A stretch of 64,000 bases of DNA. Origin: Podocnemis expansa. Lineage: Eukaryota; Chordata; Testudines; Podocnemididae. A program made the position numbers and the translations under genes. The stretch spans positions 5,426,537-5,490,536 of the forward strand of contig ML682067.1 of the NCBI GenBank assembly GCA_007922195.1. Direction: 5' to 3'. The notes under the pieces are model-generated. The model searched no databases and was not told the DNA's origin. It was given only the letters and a program-made list of their open reading frames with translations. Below, one piece after another: positions 1 to 9,829 of the stretch. Each line of letters begins with the position of its first letter. Positions within the stretch are counted from its first letter, which is position 1.

Positions 1-584
1 ATGCTTTTACAATTTTAATTTGGGTGCCAATTAACTCAATAAATTGCTATTGTTGAAACTTTTATGGTACCACCAATAATTCATCTGTGTCCCTGTATAT
101 CAAATATTGGAGAAAATGGTGTAAGAACTTTCAAATGCCTTGACTATATTTCCAGAAATGCATATATAGGGAAAAAAACACTGAAATTTTCAAAATGTGT
201 TTTCTTTGCCATGTTTTGCTTCTACTCAAGCTTTTCTAAAATAAACATCAACTGTAGGTTAAGTTCTCATGTGTACTTGGCAAGAGTAATGTATTTCAGC
301 TATTAGTTACAAAGTCAAAATGACACCATCTTACTCGTTTAATGAAGATACTGGAAATCTTGATCTAAAGCTTTATTTAAGAAAAAGGATTATTTCCAAT
401 GCTACTTAACATCAATAATTTATTAACAACTCAATCACTGTCAAAGTTCTGTTTATTAATTTCACATATCATAATATTTAATATTCAGTTCACTAGCTGT
501 AAGACTCTGCCAGTATGGGAACTATGCAGTCACAGGCAAAACATTTTAACCAACATTCCGATTTCTAAACAGCAGAGTTTATAC

Positions 585-1083
585 CAGTAGTTCCCAACCT
601 TTTAGGTTCAAGGGCAACAGATGTTTTTACAACCCTAAAAGGCCACTAGTCTGCACCAGCAGTCCCCCATACACTCTGAAGCCAGACAGAAGGAGGTCAG
701 TGGCTGCAGCAGGGAAACACACGCCCTCTAGTCCCATGTGCTCTACCTGGGTCCCTAGGCAGAGGCTTCCTTCTGCAACCAGAGGGACAGAAGATCAATA
801 CTCTCCTCCTCCTTGCTTCACCAGGGACTCCAGCACTTAGGGACCTCAGTGGAACACTTCTGCCATGTTCCATGCTATAGCAGGGAGTGAGGGATTGCTG
901 ACCTCCTGTTCCCTTGGCTGTGGTAAGGAGCCTGCCCTAGTCTTTCAGCCCAACAGAAACACACTCTGCCTTGGTCCTTAGGCAGCACCTACTTTCTGCA
1001 GCAAGCAGAAGAGCAGCCGTGGGCCTCTTTAAAAGCCCTCATGGGCCACTTTTGGCCCCCGGGCTGCAGGTTGGGAAGCACTG
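585..1083. mobile_element. hAT-like non-autonomous DNA transposon (499 bp)
   Basis: The ends are inverted: the left begins cagtagttcccaacct and the right ends aggttgggaagcactg, whose reverse complement differs at one base. An 8 bp target-site duplication flanks it (gtttatac at 577-584, gtttataa at 1084-1091, one mismatch). An 8 bp duplication with CAG...CTG ends is characteristic of the hAT superfamily. The interior is GC-rich and holds no transposase. Related ends recur at 55766, 55977 and 62935. Confidence 0.85.
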
Positions 1084-1304
1084 GTTTATAAAATCTTCAT
1101 TTTATAATATACTGAAGGAGCAATCTGATTGGCTAGCTACAGTACTGAGATCTTACACTTGTGCAGGTGGTCTCATTAAAGTCAGTAGGGCTGCTCATGT
1201 AAAGGCTATAGGGCTACAGTGACTGTCTATTACATCTGAAAATGCCTTAGGAAATATGAAGTTCTGCCAATCTCCTGCCCATAATATCATAGGCACAGAA
1301 GGGG

Positions 1305-1622
1305 ATAGCAGTATTGCCAACCCCAAGCACTCAAAACTTACAAGTCAGGTCCCCTCAACCCAAAATTGTGAATGGCCTAAGATGATAAGATGAATGAAAT
1401 TAATTTTGGGGGTCATCTTATTTACCGTCTGGTTTCTGAGCCTGCACGGTGCACTTGGGTCAATTCTCAAACACCACTGTGAAACCATGTGGGCTAAAAA
1501 ACTTTTCAAATGAAAGCTGTGATTTTCTTTTATTTTCATGACTGCAGGAGCAGGGGCTCTACAAAACACCAAATTTTGTGAGATCTGTGATAAAAAATCA
1601 TGAGCTGTGAACACTGCATAGA
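1305..1622. repeat. Old interspersed repeat, probable MITE/SINE
   Basis: The segment opens with gcagtattgccaac and closes with a stretch whose reverse complement begins atgcagtgttcacagctc. It resembles a 'tgccaactctcatgattttatcac' repeat that I recall as common in sauropsid genomes. The edges are approximate and I see no clean target duplication. No coding potential. Confidence 0.4.
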
Positions 1623-1689
1623 TCATGTGAAATCAGAGAGCACAAAACAGCTACAGTTTTTGTCAAGGCTTGTTTTCACTTGAACACTA

Positions 1690-2065
1690 ATTTGAAGAAT
1701 CAAGGATAGGGTAGGCCCATTACTTAACATGGAGAAGAGGGAAAACAATAACAGAAAATGTGGAAATATCAGCAGTGCTAAATAATTTTGTCTTCACCAA
1801 AAAGTTCAGTCACAATTGGACATTCAACTTAATGAAGGCCAGTGTAAATGTGGTTAGGAGCAGAGGCTAAAATAGGGAAAGAACAAGTTAAAAATTACTT
1901 GGATAAGTTAGATGCCTGCAAATCACTAGGGCCTGATGAAATACATACTAGAATATTCAAGCAGCTGACGGGAGATGCCTGAACCATAAGCAACTATCTT
2001 TGAAAAGTCATGGAAGATGGGAGAGATGCCAGAGGAATGGAAATGGGCAAAGATGCTCAAACCAG
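1690..2065 (+). mobile_element. CR1 LINE fragment, ORF2 between endonuclease and RT
   Basis: Frame-shifted translation gives KVGPLLN, then [20 protein letters not shown]. This corresponds to the CR1 ORF2 region just before the reverse transcriptase palm, where CR1 proteins usually have a 'KSxGPDgxHPRvLreL' stretch. The fragment is followed by pieces of 'vmedgrdaRGME', equivalent to the family's 'W..GevPedWk'. Several stops and frameshifts make it non-functional. It lies on the opposite strand to the split CR1 that starts at 2382. Confidence 0.7.
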
Positions 2066-2381
2066 CATTCAACCAAAAATACCCATCCCCAACTTACTTA
2101 AACCCTCTCTAAGATTTGGATTCATTTAAATACAGACTGCCATCATGTAGCTCTGTAGTTCAGTCAAGCTGTCAGAAGATAAAGTTACCGTATTTAAACA
2201 TGGTTGTGAAGAACCACGTTAGCTGATCAAATGCTGACAGTGAATTTATGGTCACCATAGTCCAAGATAAACCATATACAGGATTTATTCCAGGACTAAT
2301 CTTGATTATATCATCATGTGACAACATTGAGCACAATTTGTCCCGTTCAGCACTGGTCACAGTAATCATCATATGAGTTCA
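2066..2381. other. Unclassified AT-rich stretch
   Basis: Lies between two CR1 fragments of opposite orientation. I see no coding region. It may be another old interspersed repeat but I cannot name it. Confidence 0.3.
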
Positions 2382-2646
2382 CTTAGACTCACAGAACTGT
2401 AGGCATGAAAGGGACCTTGAGAGATCTTCTAGTCCAGTTCCCTGTGCTCAAGGCAGGACTAAGGCTAAGTATTATCTAAACCATCCCTGCCACAAGTTTG
2501 TCTAATTCTTGAATTTCCTATGATGGAGATTCCACTTCCTCCCTAGGCAATTTATTCTAGTTCTTAACTACACTGACAGTTAGGAAGTTTTTCCTAATGT
2601 CCGACCTAAAGTGCCATTCCTGCAATTTAAGCCCATTGCTTCTTGT

Positions 2647-3502
2647 CAGGGGTGTTGCTGCCTGGAAAAAAGGGTTGGGCCCTGACCCCTGCCATATGGC
2701 CCCAATCCAGCCCAGAGCTCTATCTGGCAGCTAGATTGGGCTCCTCCCCACAGCAGCCTGGCCCAGATCCAGCCCCTGCAGCTGCTGCTGTTGGCTGGCG
2801 GAAGGTGGCCTGGGACCTATCTGCCCTAGTCACACATGGGTTAAAGCCAGACATGGGTTAAAGCATAATTTGGTGGGTGCTGGAACCCTCTGGCATGGGT
2901 GGGCCCCTGCCAGCACAGGTGGGACCCCAATACCATTCCCCAGAACCCACCCTCTGCCCCAATACCTGCCCCCCCACAGTCACCCCCCCACAGAGCTACC
3001 CCCAGACAGATGTACACAACACCCCCCCCCACACACAACCCCTAGCAGCCTCCTCAAAGCCCTTATCTCTGCTGTTTGCATGCTGCCTGACCAGCTGGAA
3101 GCTGCTCTGCCTTGCAGGAGAGATTCACAAACTCCTGGCCTGCCACAGCTCTCTGCTGGCTGGGCTTAAGGAGGAGCAGTGTTTAAGGTGGAGCCACCGG
3201 AACGCTGTGTTCCAGCTGCTCGTGCTATTTTTAGCCGGCCCCCTGGAACGCAGCATTCTGGTGCATTCCTCTATTTTTAGGGGCCCCAGAATACTGCCAG
3301 CCTAAAAAGAGGGGGCCCTCAAACTGCATTCCAGTGTGTTCCCCCTTACTTTAACCCCTGCTGCCAGCAGCAGGTGTTGCACTGGATCCGGCGTCTTCGG
3401 TGCCACTGCTGGCCAGCAGCAGGTGGCTCTGGCTTTGATGTGGCTCCTGCTGCTGCCAGGGCTGTGCTGGAGATGTAAGGGGGCTGCAGCCCCTTGCCCC
3501 TG
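2647..3502. mobile_element. GC-rich hAT-like element inside CR1 (856 bp)
   Basis: It begins CAGGGGTGTTGC and ends GCCCCTG, flanked by a perfect 8 bp duplication cttcttgt (2639-2646 and 3503-3510). Removing the element and one duplication leaves continuous CR1 text. The interior contains 'attcctctatttttagggg', also found in the related element near 13,010, and a segment resembling 'ctcaaagcccttaccttgg' near 63,735. Open frames through it (for example 2877-3305) are low-complexity GC-rich and not credible genes. Confidence 0.85.
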
Positions 3503-3573
3503 CTTCTTGTCCTATTCTTTAGATGTTAAAGAAAAGATATTCTCCCTGCTCCTTATAACAATCTTTTATGTAC

Positions 3574-4352
3574 TGTGATGGGGTCACACCTGCTAGATAT
3601 ATGAGTAGTGAAGGATGTGTATATTAGTCCTAGAATTAGTAAATCCACGATCCCTGGGTTAAGTTAGCCAGGATCTCTAGGTTAATTGGATCACCTGGAG
3701 CCAGTAAAGGAACCTGCTGCACTGCTTAAAAGTCTCCTTCTCAGGCAGGCAGAGGCAGCTGAAGGGAGGTCATAGAAAGAGTAGAGCTACTGGAAGAACA
3801 GTTACAGAGTTTGTTTGCAGTTTTGCCACAACACCTAAAAAGGTGCAGAGAGAGTGGGAGAACCCATACAAGCAAGGTTGATAGGCCCTACAGCTTGAAG
3901 GAGGTCTTGGTTGCTAAGGGAACTGAGCAAGGGAGTGGAAGTGGAGCAACCCCACCCCAAACAAGGAGGAGACCACAGAGACTGAAACTTCAGGCCAGGA
4001 GGCTGTGGGACCTTCTCAGCCCCAGAGTGTGGGCCAAGAGCAGCAGGGCCGCAGACTGATGACTCAGGGAAGACAGTATCCCACCTGGGCTTAGTTTAGA
4101 GGCTGCTTACTCGTGGAGTCCCTGGGTTGGGGCCCTGCATAGAGGGTGGTACTGCCCCCTAATAATCTCCAGCTGTGTGACCCCAGAAAGGGGTAGTTGA
4201 ACAGGGAAGAAACCCCAGTGAAAGGGGCCAGACTCATCCCAAAAAGTGGACCCCCACCTTGGAAGAGATTGAGAGGGACTAATCAGACTTTGCCAGTCTG
4301 CAAGATAGAGTGCAAGACTTCCAGGAGGCAGACTAGACCTTGCTCTGCCCCA
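3574..4352 (+). mobile_element. Solo LTR inside CR1 (779 bp)
   Basis: It starts TGTGATGGGG and ends TGCCCCA, giving the TG...CA ends of an LTR. A 4 bp duplication gtac flanks it (3570-3573 and 4353-4356). CR1 text is continuous across the empty site: 'cttttatgtac' to the left, 'gtacttaaactg' to the right. A TATA-like gcttaaaag lies near 3724. No internal coding region is present, so this is a solo LTR left after recombination. The retroelement family is not identified. Confidence 0.75.
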
Positions 4353-4590
4353 GTACTTAAACTGTTTTGCCCCCACCCCATCTTCTTTTCTCCAGACTAA
4401 ACAAATTCATTTTTTTCAATCTTTCCTCACAGGTCATGTTTTCTAGTCCTATAATAATTTTGTTGCTCTTCTCTGGACTCTTTCCATTTATCTACATCTT
4501 ACCAGAAGTGTGACATCCAGAACTGAACACAGTCTTCCAGCTGAGGACTAATCGGTGTGGAGTACAGTGAAAGAATTACTTCTCATATCC

Positions 4591-4979
4591 TGTAGAGTGG
4601 AGGGAACTTCCCCTCACAACGCTCTGAAGTAGCCTGAGGGAGTAATAAGCCAGGTGAATCTCCCAGATGCTGCACTAATTACGGCCCAAGAGAGCCCTGC
4701 TTAATAGGGCAGTGGGGAGCAGCTGGCTCCTGAAGCTGTCTGATATATAAGAGGGCTGGAGAAGAGAAGCCAGGGGGTGTGGACAGGCAGAAGCCCTGTA
4801 ACCAATCTGTCTGAGGACCAGCAAGGGAGGCTCCCTGTGCCTCAGAAGCAGGAGAGGATGGAGTTTGTGACTAGAAAATTGGAACTGTATTATTGTAAAT
4901 AAAGGAGCATTGGTACTGCACTGGGAAATGGCATGCGAGTCCTCTGTTTGAAGGAGAGGATATGAAGTGCACTGCCACA
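4591..4979 (+). mobile_element. Solo LTR inside CR1 with TATA box and poly(A) signal (389 bp)
   Basis: The unit starts TGTAGAGTGG and ends GCCACA, interrupting the CR1 text between 'ttacttctcatatc' and 'tcttgcttgg'. It has a TATA motif (tatataag) at 4744-4751 and an AATAAA poly(A) signal at 4898-4903, about 155 bp apart, as expected for a U3-R-U5 arrangement on the plus strand. The target duplication is unclear because the junction bases are ambiguous. It has no coding capacity. Confidence 0.65.
4744..4751 (+). promoter_or_regulatory. TATA box of a fossil LTR
   Basis: tatataag followed by a G-rich stretch within the solo LTR. The downstream AATAAA at 4898-4903 would be the matching polyadenylation signal. 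Present activity is unknown. Confidence 0.5.
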
Positions 4980-5530
4980 TCTTGCTTGGTAATCCTGCTA
5001 ATACACCCAAAATGATGTTTGTTTGTTTTTTTTCTTTTTGTGCAACAGTTCTACCTGGTTCGCTCATGTTTAGCTTGTGATCCACTATGACCCCCTTATC
5101 CCTTTCTGCAGAACTCCTTCCTAGGCAGTCATTTCCCATTTAGTATGTGTGCAACTGATTGTTTCTTCCTATGTAGAATACTTTGCATTGTCCTTATTGA
5201 ATTTCATCCTATTTACTTCAAACCATTTCTCCTGCTTGTCCAGATCAATTTGCATTTTAATCTTATCCTGTAAACCACTTGCAACCGTTCTCAGCTTTGT
5301 ATCATTCACAAATATTATAAAAGTACTCTATGCCATTATCTAAATAATTGATAAAGATATTGAACAGAACTAGATCCAGGATTGATCCCTGCATGGCCCC
5401 ACCTGATATGCCCTTCCAACTTTACTGTCAGCTACTGATGATTGCTCTCTGGTATTGGTATTCCAACTAGTTATGCACTCATAGAGTAGCTTCATTTAGA
5501 GTGTATTCACTTAGTTTGTTTATGAGATGG

Positions 5531-6637
5531 TGTGATGGGGCAGTTGCTCCATACTGGCAGATAAGGTGTTAAAAAGGGCTCTGGAAGCAGTAGCTAATGA
5601 GAATCCACTGACCCATCATAAGAGGGAGCTGTCAAGCAGCATTATTAATTTCCTTTCTGGAGCTCAAAGGGATCAGAAGGCCAGGACCCTGGATAGCTCA
5701 GTGGCTGGCTACTGGGGTGGAGCAGAGCCAAGGTCCTGAATTAAGGGCCAAAGAAGTACTGGGGGGCTGTGGGGAAGGGGCCCAGGGAAGAGATGTGTGG
5801 GCATGGGGGTTGAGATGGTGTTGGGTGTTGCATGGAGTGTCCCTGGGCCAAGTCCTGGAGTAGTGGGTGAGTCTGAGTCCCTCCCAGTCTCCCCCAGACC
5901 ATTAGGACTATGGTGGTGATGGATTGTGCAACCACTGAAGCAAGTGGCAAGCCAGGACTGTCCAGCAACCATGGGAAGGGAAGGAGATTACTGACTGTGG
6001 CTCAGCAGGAGGCCTGAGGCCAGCAGAAAATATGGGGGGGGGGGGGCTGAGATGGAGCTGAGAAGGCTGCTCCAACAATGTTGAGATGACAGAGCACAGG
6101 CTCCAAATGGGGTTGCCCACTTGAGCTATTTCCCTATAACATCACCAGGGGCACGTCTACACAGCACTTTTATTTCGAACTAACACTCGTTAGTTCGAAA
6201 TAAAAGAAATTAGGTCTACATGACGTTTTCTTATTTCGAAAGGACAGACCTTGTCCTTTCGAAATAAGAATCGTCATTTCAAAAAAGTAAAACCTGCCCC
6301 CCCCTCGAAACGGCTGTTATTTTGGAAGGGATATTTCAAAATAAAGCTGTTCTTTCGAAACAACACTGTGTAGACCTGTTGTTTCGAAAGAGCTGTTTCG
6401 AAAGAACAGGTCCAAATGGCTTTATTTCGAAATATCCCTTCTGAAACAACAGCCGTTTGGATTGCAGGCTTTCCCTTAATTCGAATTAACATTTTGTTAA
6501 TTCGAATTAACTTATTTCGAAATAAGGATTTTATTTTGAAATAACTCATTTTGAAATCCTTATTTCGAAATAACAATGCATGTGTAGACATAGCCCAGGA
6601 GGCACCCGTCCAACATGGAGTGTGCTACCTTATCACA
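5531..6637 (+). mobile_element. Solo LTR inside CR1, itself carrying a MITE
   Basis: It begins TGTGATGGGG and ends CCTTATCACA, so its termini are inverted as well as TG...CA. The flanks gatgg (5526-5530) and gaagg (6638-6642) form a 5 bp duplication with one mismatch. CR1 text resumes at 6638. The MITE at 6150-6595 lies near its 3' end; without it the LTR is about 657 bp. The 3' part (cacttgagcaattcc...caccaggaggtg) matches LTRs near 14,403 (minus), 27,545 (minus) and 37,240 (plus), so all belong to one group. Confidence 0.75.
6150..6595. mobile_element. MITE with ggc(t/a)..gtctacac termini, 446 bp, TTCGAA-rich
   Basis: The left end ggcacgtctacac and right end gtgtagacatagcc are inverted repeats. 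A 4 bp cagg flanks both sides (6146-6149, 6596-6599). The interior is packed with short palindromes built on ttcgaa and attaatt, and repeats the terminal motif internally (ggtctacatg near 6212, gtgtagacctg near 6369). The related LTR near 14,430 shows the uninterrupted text 'accaggaggtg', confirming the empty site. Transposase superfamily not established. Confidence 0.85.
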
Positions 6638-6665
6638 GAAGGTCTTGTGAGACGGTATGAATCCT

Positions 6666-7827
6666 ATACCACTGCACATGTGAAGAATTTGTCCCTTGCA
6701 GATTCCTTTACTCCACAGAGAAAGAATGATTTACTGATGGGAAACCAAAGGGAATCCACAAAAATAGTCACACATCCCTCCTCAGCAGTGCAGGTGTGTT
6801 ATTTTGAACAGCCAGAGCAGCTGGCACAGAGGTAAATCATTATAGGAGTGGGGTTGGACTGGAAATGTCCAACCAAGTAGCTCTCATCCACTACCAGGCT
6901 CAGCTACTAATCACAGCTGGGTTTGTAGAGGACTGGACCTTCTTTTCCCTGCAACTAATGTCTGGGGCTCAGTCAGACCTATGCCTAGAAACCTGCCTCA
7001 GCTGCAGCATGCTCCTCACCCACTCAGCTTCCTGCCCCCGTTGTTCCTCAGTTGTGGGGGAGGAGAAGGATCAGTGTACAAGTAGCTGCTCCACCAGCCA
7101 CCAAACCCCTATACCTCTGGACTTTCCCTAGCCAGACACATCGCTCACCTAGCCTTACCCCTCTACATGGATCCGCTTCCTTCCAAGTCTTATCCCCATT
7201 GCACCTGAACTTCCCCTGCTGAGTCTCAGCCCCTGCCTCCAAATCATCATCCATGCACTCAGATCATGCCTTGCGGAGCTGCCCCACATTCAAACCCCCA
7301 TCCCAATGAGCCGTATTCCTCCCCAGCAACTGTAACATCAAAACGAGTCTCCTGCACCCAGATCCCCCACCCCACTGAGTCCCAAGCACTGTACCTGCCT
7401 CCTACAGAGTACCATTTCCCCTTTACCCAGAACCCTCCTCTGAGCTGCCTACCCCCAGATTGCCTCACAGAGGACCCTTTCACTCTACATCTGGATTCGT
7501 CCATAATAAACCTCTCCATACTTGGATGTTGTGTCCCAAGCTCAGCCTGCCTGTCCATACCTAATGTGGAAGAGCAGGGCCCTGAGCTATTTCAGGGGCA
7601 GATGCAGCCTTGTGCTGAGTCATGGTTGGTTGCAGCCTCACTACTGAATTGGTATCCTGATGGGTGGGGCCGCAGGGCTATCGCCTACCTCTGCTCAGCC
7701 AGTAGCCTGTGTGTTACACTGCTATGCAGAGCCTCCACATTTATTTATTGACAATTTTTTTTTCAGAATTTTAAAATACTGTGTGCAGAATTTGTACTTT
7801 TTTGGGTGCAGAATTCTCTCAGGAGTA
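6666..7827. repeat. GC-rich repeat inserted in CR1, family unknown
   Basis: This block separates the CR1 pieces ending near 6665 and resuming near 7828. Its right end (gcagaattctctcaggagta) resembles a repeat end I recall from turtle genomes. The middle, 7000-7740, is C-rich and carries a 161-codon open frame (7266-7751). That frame's composition follows GC content and shows no domain, so I do not call a gene. It may hold more than one element. Confidence 0.4.
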
Positions 7828-8394
7828 TGAAGTCAAGATATCTCTATCTACCACTTCCCCCTATCCACAAGGCCTGTTAGCTTGTCAGAGAAAGCTGTCA
7901 CATTGGTTTGACAAGATTTGTTCTTAACAAATCCATGCTGACTGTTACTTGTCACCTTATTATCTTCTAAGTGTTTGCAAATTGGTTGCTTGATTATTCA
8001 CTCTGTTATCTTTCTGTTACTGAAGTTAAGCTGGCTGGCCTGTAATTCCCTGGGTTGTCTTTATTCCCCTTTTTATAGATTGGCACTATATTTGCACTTT
8101 TCTAGTCCTCTGGAGTCTCTCTTGTCTTCCATGACTTTTCAAAGATAATCGCTAATGCCTCAGATATCTCCTTTGTCAACTCTCTTGAGTATTTTAGGAT
8201 GTATTACATCAAACCCTAGTGACTTGAAGACTTTTAACTTGTTAAAACTCCCAGCTTACCAGCTGATGTGTTGGGTGGCATTGGGCAATATGACATCTAC
8301 ATTTTGCCCTCTAGTGTCCCAATCTGTGGGAACAGAAAACTTACCTGAAGAGTTACTGTGAGGATTAATTGATTAGCTATCATCTGTAGAGTAC

Positions 8395-8520
8395 CTTTAA
8401 GATAATAGGGCCAAATTTAACTCAGTTACCCCTGAGTAAATTGAGTAAATTTATTAACTTAAAGACTAATACTCTGGATTTACATTGATCTTACTGAGAA
8501 CAGAATTTGCCTTATGTAGT
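8395..8520. repeat. Ancient amniote-type interspersed repeat
   Basis: Text such as 'agggccaaatttaactcagtt' paired with 'ggatttacattgatc' and 'gagaacagaatttgcc' matches a widely dispersed 'gggccaaattc...cagaatttggccc' repeat with inverted-like ends. A similar fragment lies near 48,353. Confidence 0.45.
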
Positions 8521-8885
8521 GCTATGTAAGTTCATTCATTGTTTTGCATTTTTTTTCCCCTGAAGTGGTTCAGTCACCTCTGCTCATGTAGTTAGGGGTA
8601 TTCACTTGATGCTTTTCAAAATAATAAGCTTTTCATTCAAAATGTCAGTTTCACCAGTTATAAATGGAATAACACTGGGTGGCATCATGTGGTTGTTAGA
8701 TAACAGCATTACTTGTGTGCTTGAGGCACTCATTGTATATCCTTCATTTGTATTATTCCTCACATGTAACAATGCATAGGAATGTGTAATATCATCTTAA
8801 TTTTAGCTCTAGCAATATATTTTAGGGAAAAAAGGAAGAAAAAAGGTTAGTATTTTGCTTTATCAGCTAGCAGTAAAATTCTGTT

Positions 8886-9000
8886 GTGCATAAGAATGGC
8901 TAGATTTGGTCAGACTAATGGTTCATCTGGTCCAGTCTTTTGTCAGTAACCTGTGGCAGAGAATGAAAAGAAAAGATAATCATCCAGTGATCCATATTTG
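8886..9000 (+). repeat. Dispersed sauropsid repeat fragment
   Basis: 'cataagaatggctagatttgg' followed by 'cagactaatggttcatctgg' and 'tgatccat' resembles a repeat I recall as common in turtles ('cataagaacggccatactgggtcagacc'). It is probably a CR1-derived piece. No coding region. Confidence 0.5.
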
Positions 9001-9445
9001 TGTAATTTTTGAAGCTTTGAGAATGAGATTAAAATATATATCTTTTAAGGAATGCAGGAGTTTGGCATTTGGAAAGTGAGGAAAGGTGGTAGTGCTTGTT
9101 AGCTGGGAATGTTTTGTATGTCCTGGTGAAAGCTAAAATGCTGAAGTTACTGACTTAGTTTTTTTTTCTTTTCCTTTCACCTTCTCTGAAATAAAGAAGA
9201 TTAAAAAAAACACATCAGTTAGCATGAGGGGAAAGATGTCATTAATTTTCTCAGTGGTATGCAGATAGTATTTTACAGTAATATTAATGGAATACTGATT
9301 GACTGTTGATTTGACCAGCCATTAAGCAATGTGATTTACATATAATTTATTATTTTTGAATATTAGTTACATGTTAATCTCTAGAGTTATATAGTGCTCT
9401 CTCTGTCTCTATACATGTAGTATAACTTGTTTGTTTGCTCTCACT

Positions 9446-9823
9446 GGCTATCTCTACACTGCCAATTTAATTCAAATTAAGGAGGCTTAATTTGAACTAA
9501 ATTGGTCCCAGTCCACATTAGCCTTTCCTTGGTTTGAACTAAGAAATTCCTTAGGTCAAACTAAGGAATGCTTAGTTTGAACTACTAAGTACCAGTGGTT
9601 AGTTTCAGCATTAGTTCAAACTAAGCATGATGTAGACTCAAAACTACCCCTCAGTTCAAACTTAAGAAGTTTGAACTAAGGGCAGTTAGTTCAAACTAAT
9701 GAAGTGTACTATTTCTTATTAATGTTAGTTTGAACTAGTCCACATTGTTAGTTTGAACTAACCTCAAACTTGTTAGTTTGAACTGACAGGTTTGAACTAA
9801 CATTTGCTAGTGAGGATATAGCC
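9446..9823. mobile_element. MITE of the gtctacac family (378 bp)
   Basis: The termini ggctatctctacac and ttgctagtgaggatatagcc are degenerate inverted repeats with flanking 3 bp act (9443-9445, 9824-9826). The interior is built from repeated 'agtttgaactaa' and 'ttcaaactaa' modules on both strands, the same architecture as the TTCGAA-rich copy at 6150 but with CpG decayed to TpG/CpA. No coding capacity. Confidence 0.8.
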
Positions 9824-9829
9824 ACTGGT

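Larger units (their letters stand above)
2382..8250 (-). mobile_element. CR1 LINE 3' part, antisense, split by nested insertions
   Basis: One CR1 copy on the minus strand can be followed through six pieces: about 2382-2646, 3503-3573, 4353-4590, 4980-5530, 6638-6665 and 7828-8250. Together they make roughly 1.5 kb running from the ORF2 reverse transcriptase region (right) to the 3' end (left). Recognisable antisense CR1 text includes 'tcctaatgtccgacctaaa', 'cttcttttctccagacta', 'gataaagatattgaacagaac' and 'aacaaatccatgctgact'. At each break the CR1 text stops, a different element begins, and CR1 resumes where it left off. It was therefore a single insertion, later hit at least five times. No ORF survives. 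Confidence 0.85.

Noticed and set aside
4675..5139. 154-codon minus-strand frame
   Set aside because: It spans a solo LTR and adjacent antisense CR1. A short stretch (DKGVIVDHKLNMSEPG) is simply CR1 ORF2 text; the rest is LTR.
6170..6570. Regularly spaced TTCGAA motifs, considered as a CRISPR-like or satellite array
   Set aside because: Spacing is irregular, the motifs lie within MITE terminal inverted repeats, and the genome is vertebrate.
7266..7751. 161-codon open frame
   Set aside because: It lies inside a C-rich repeat inserted in CR1. An overlapping minus-strand frame is open too, and the peptide has no recognisable motif.
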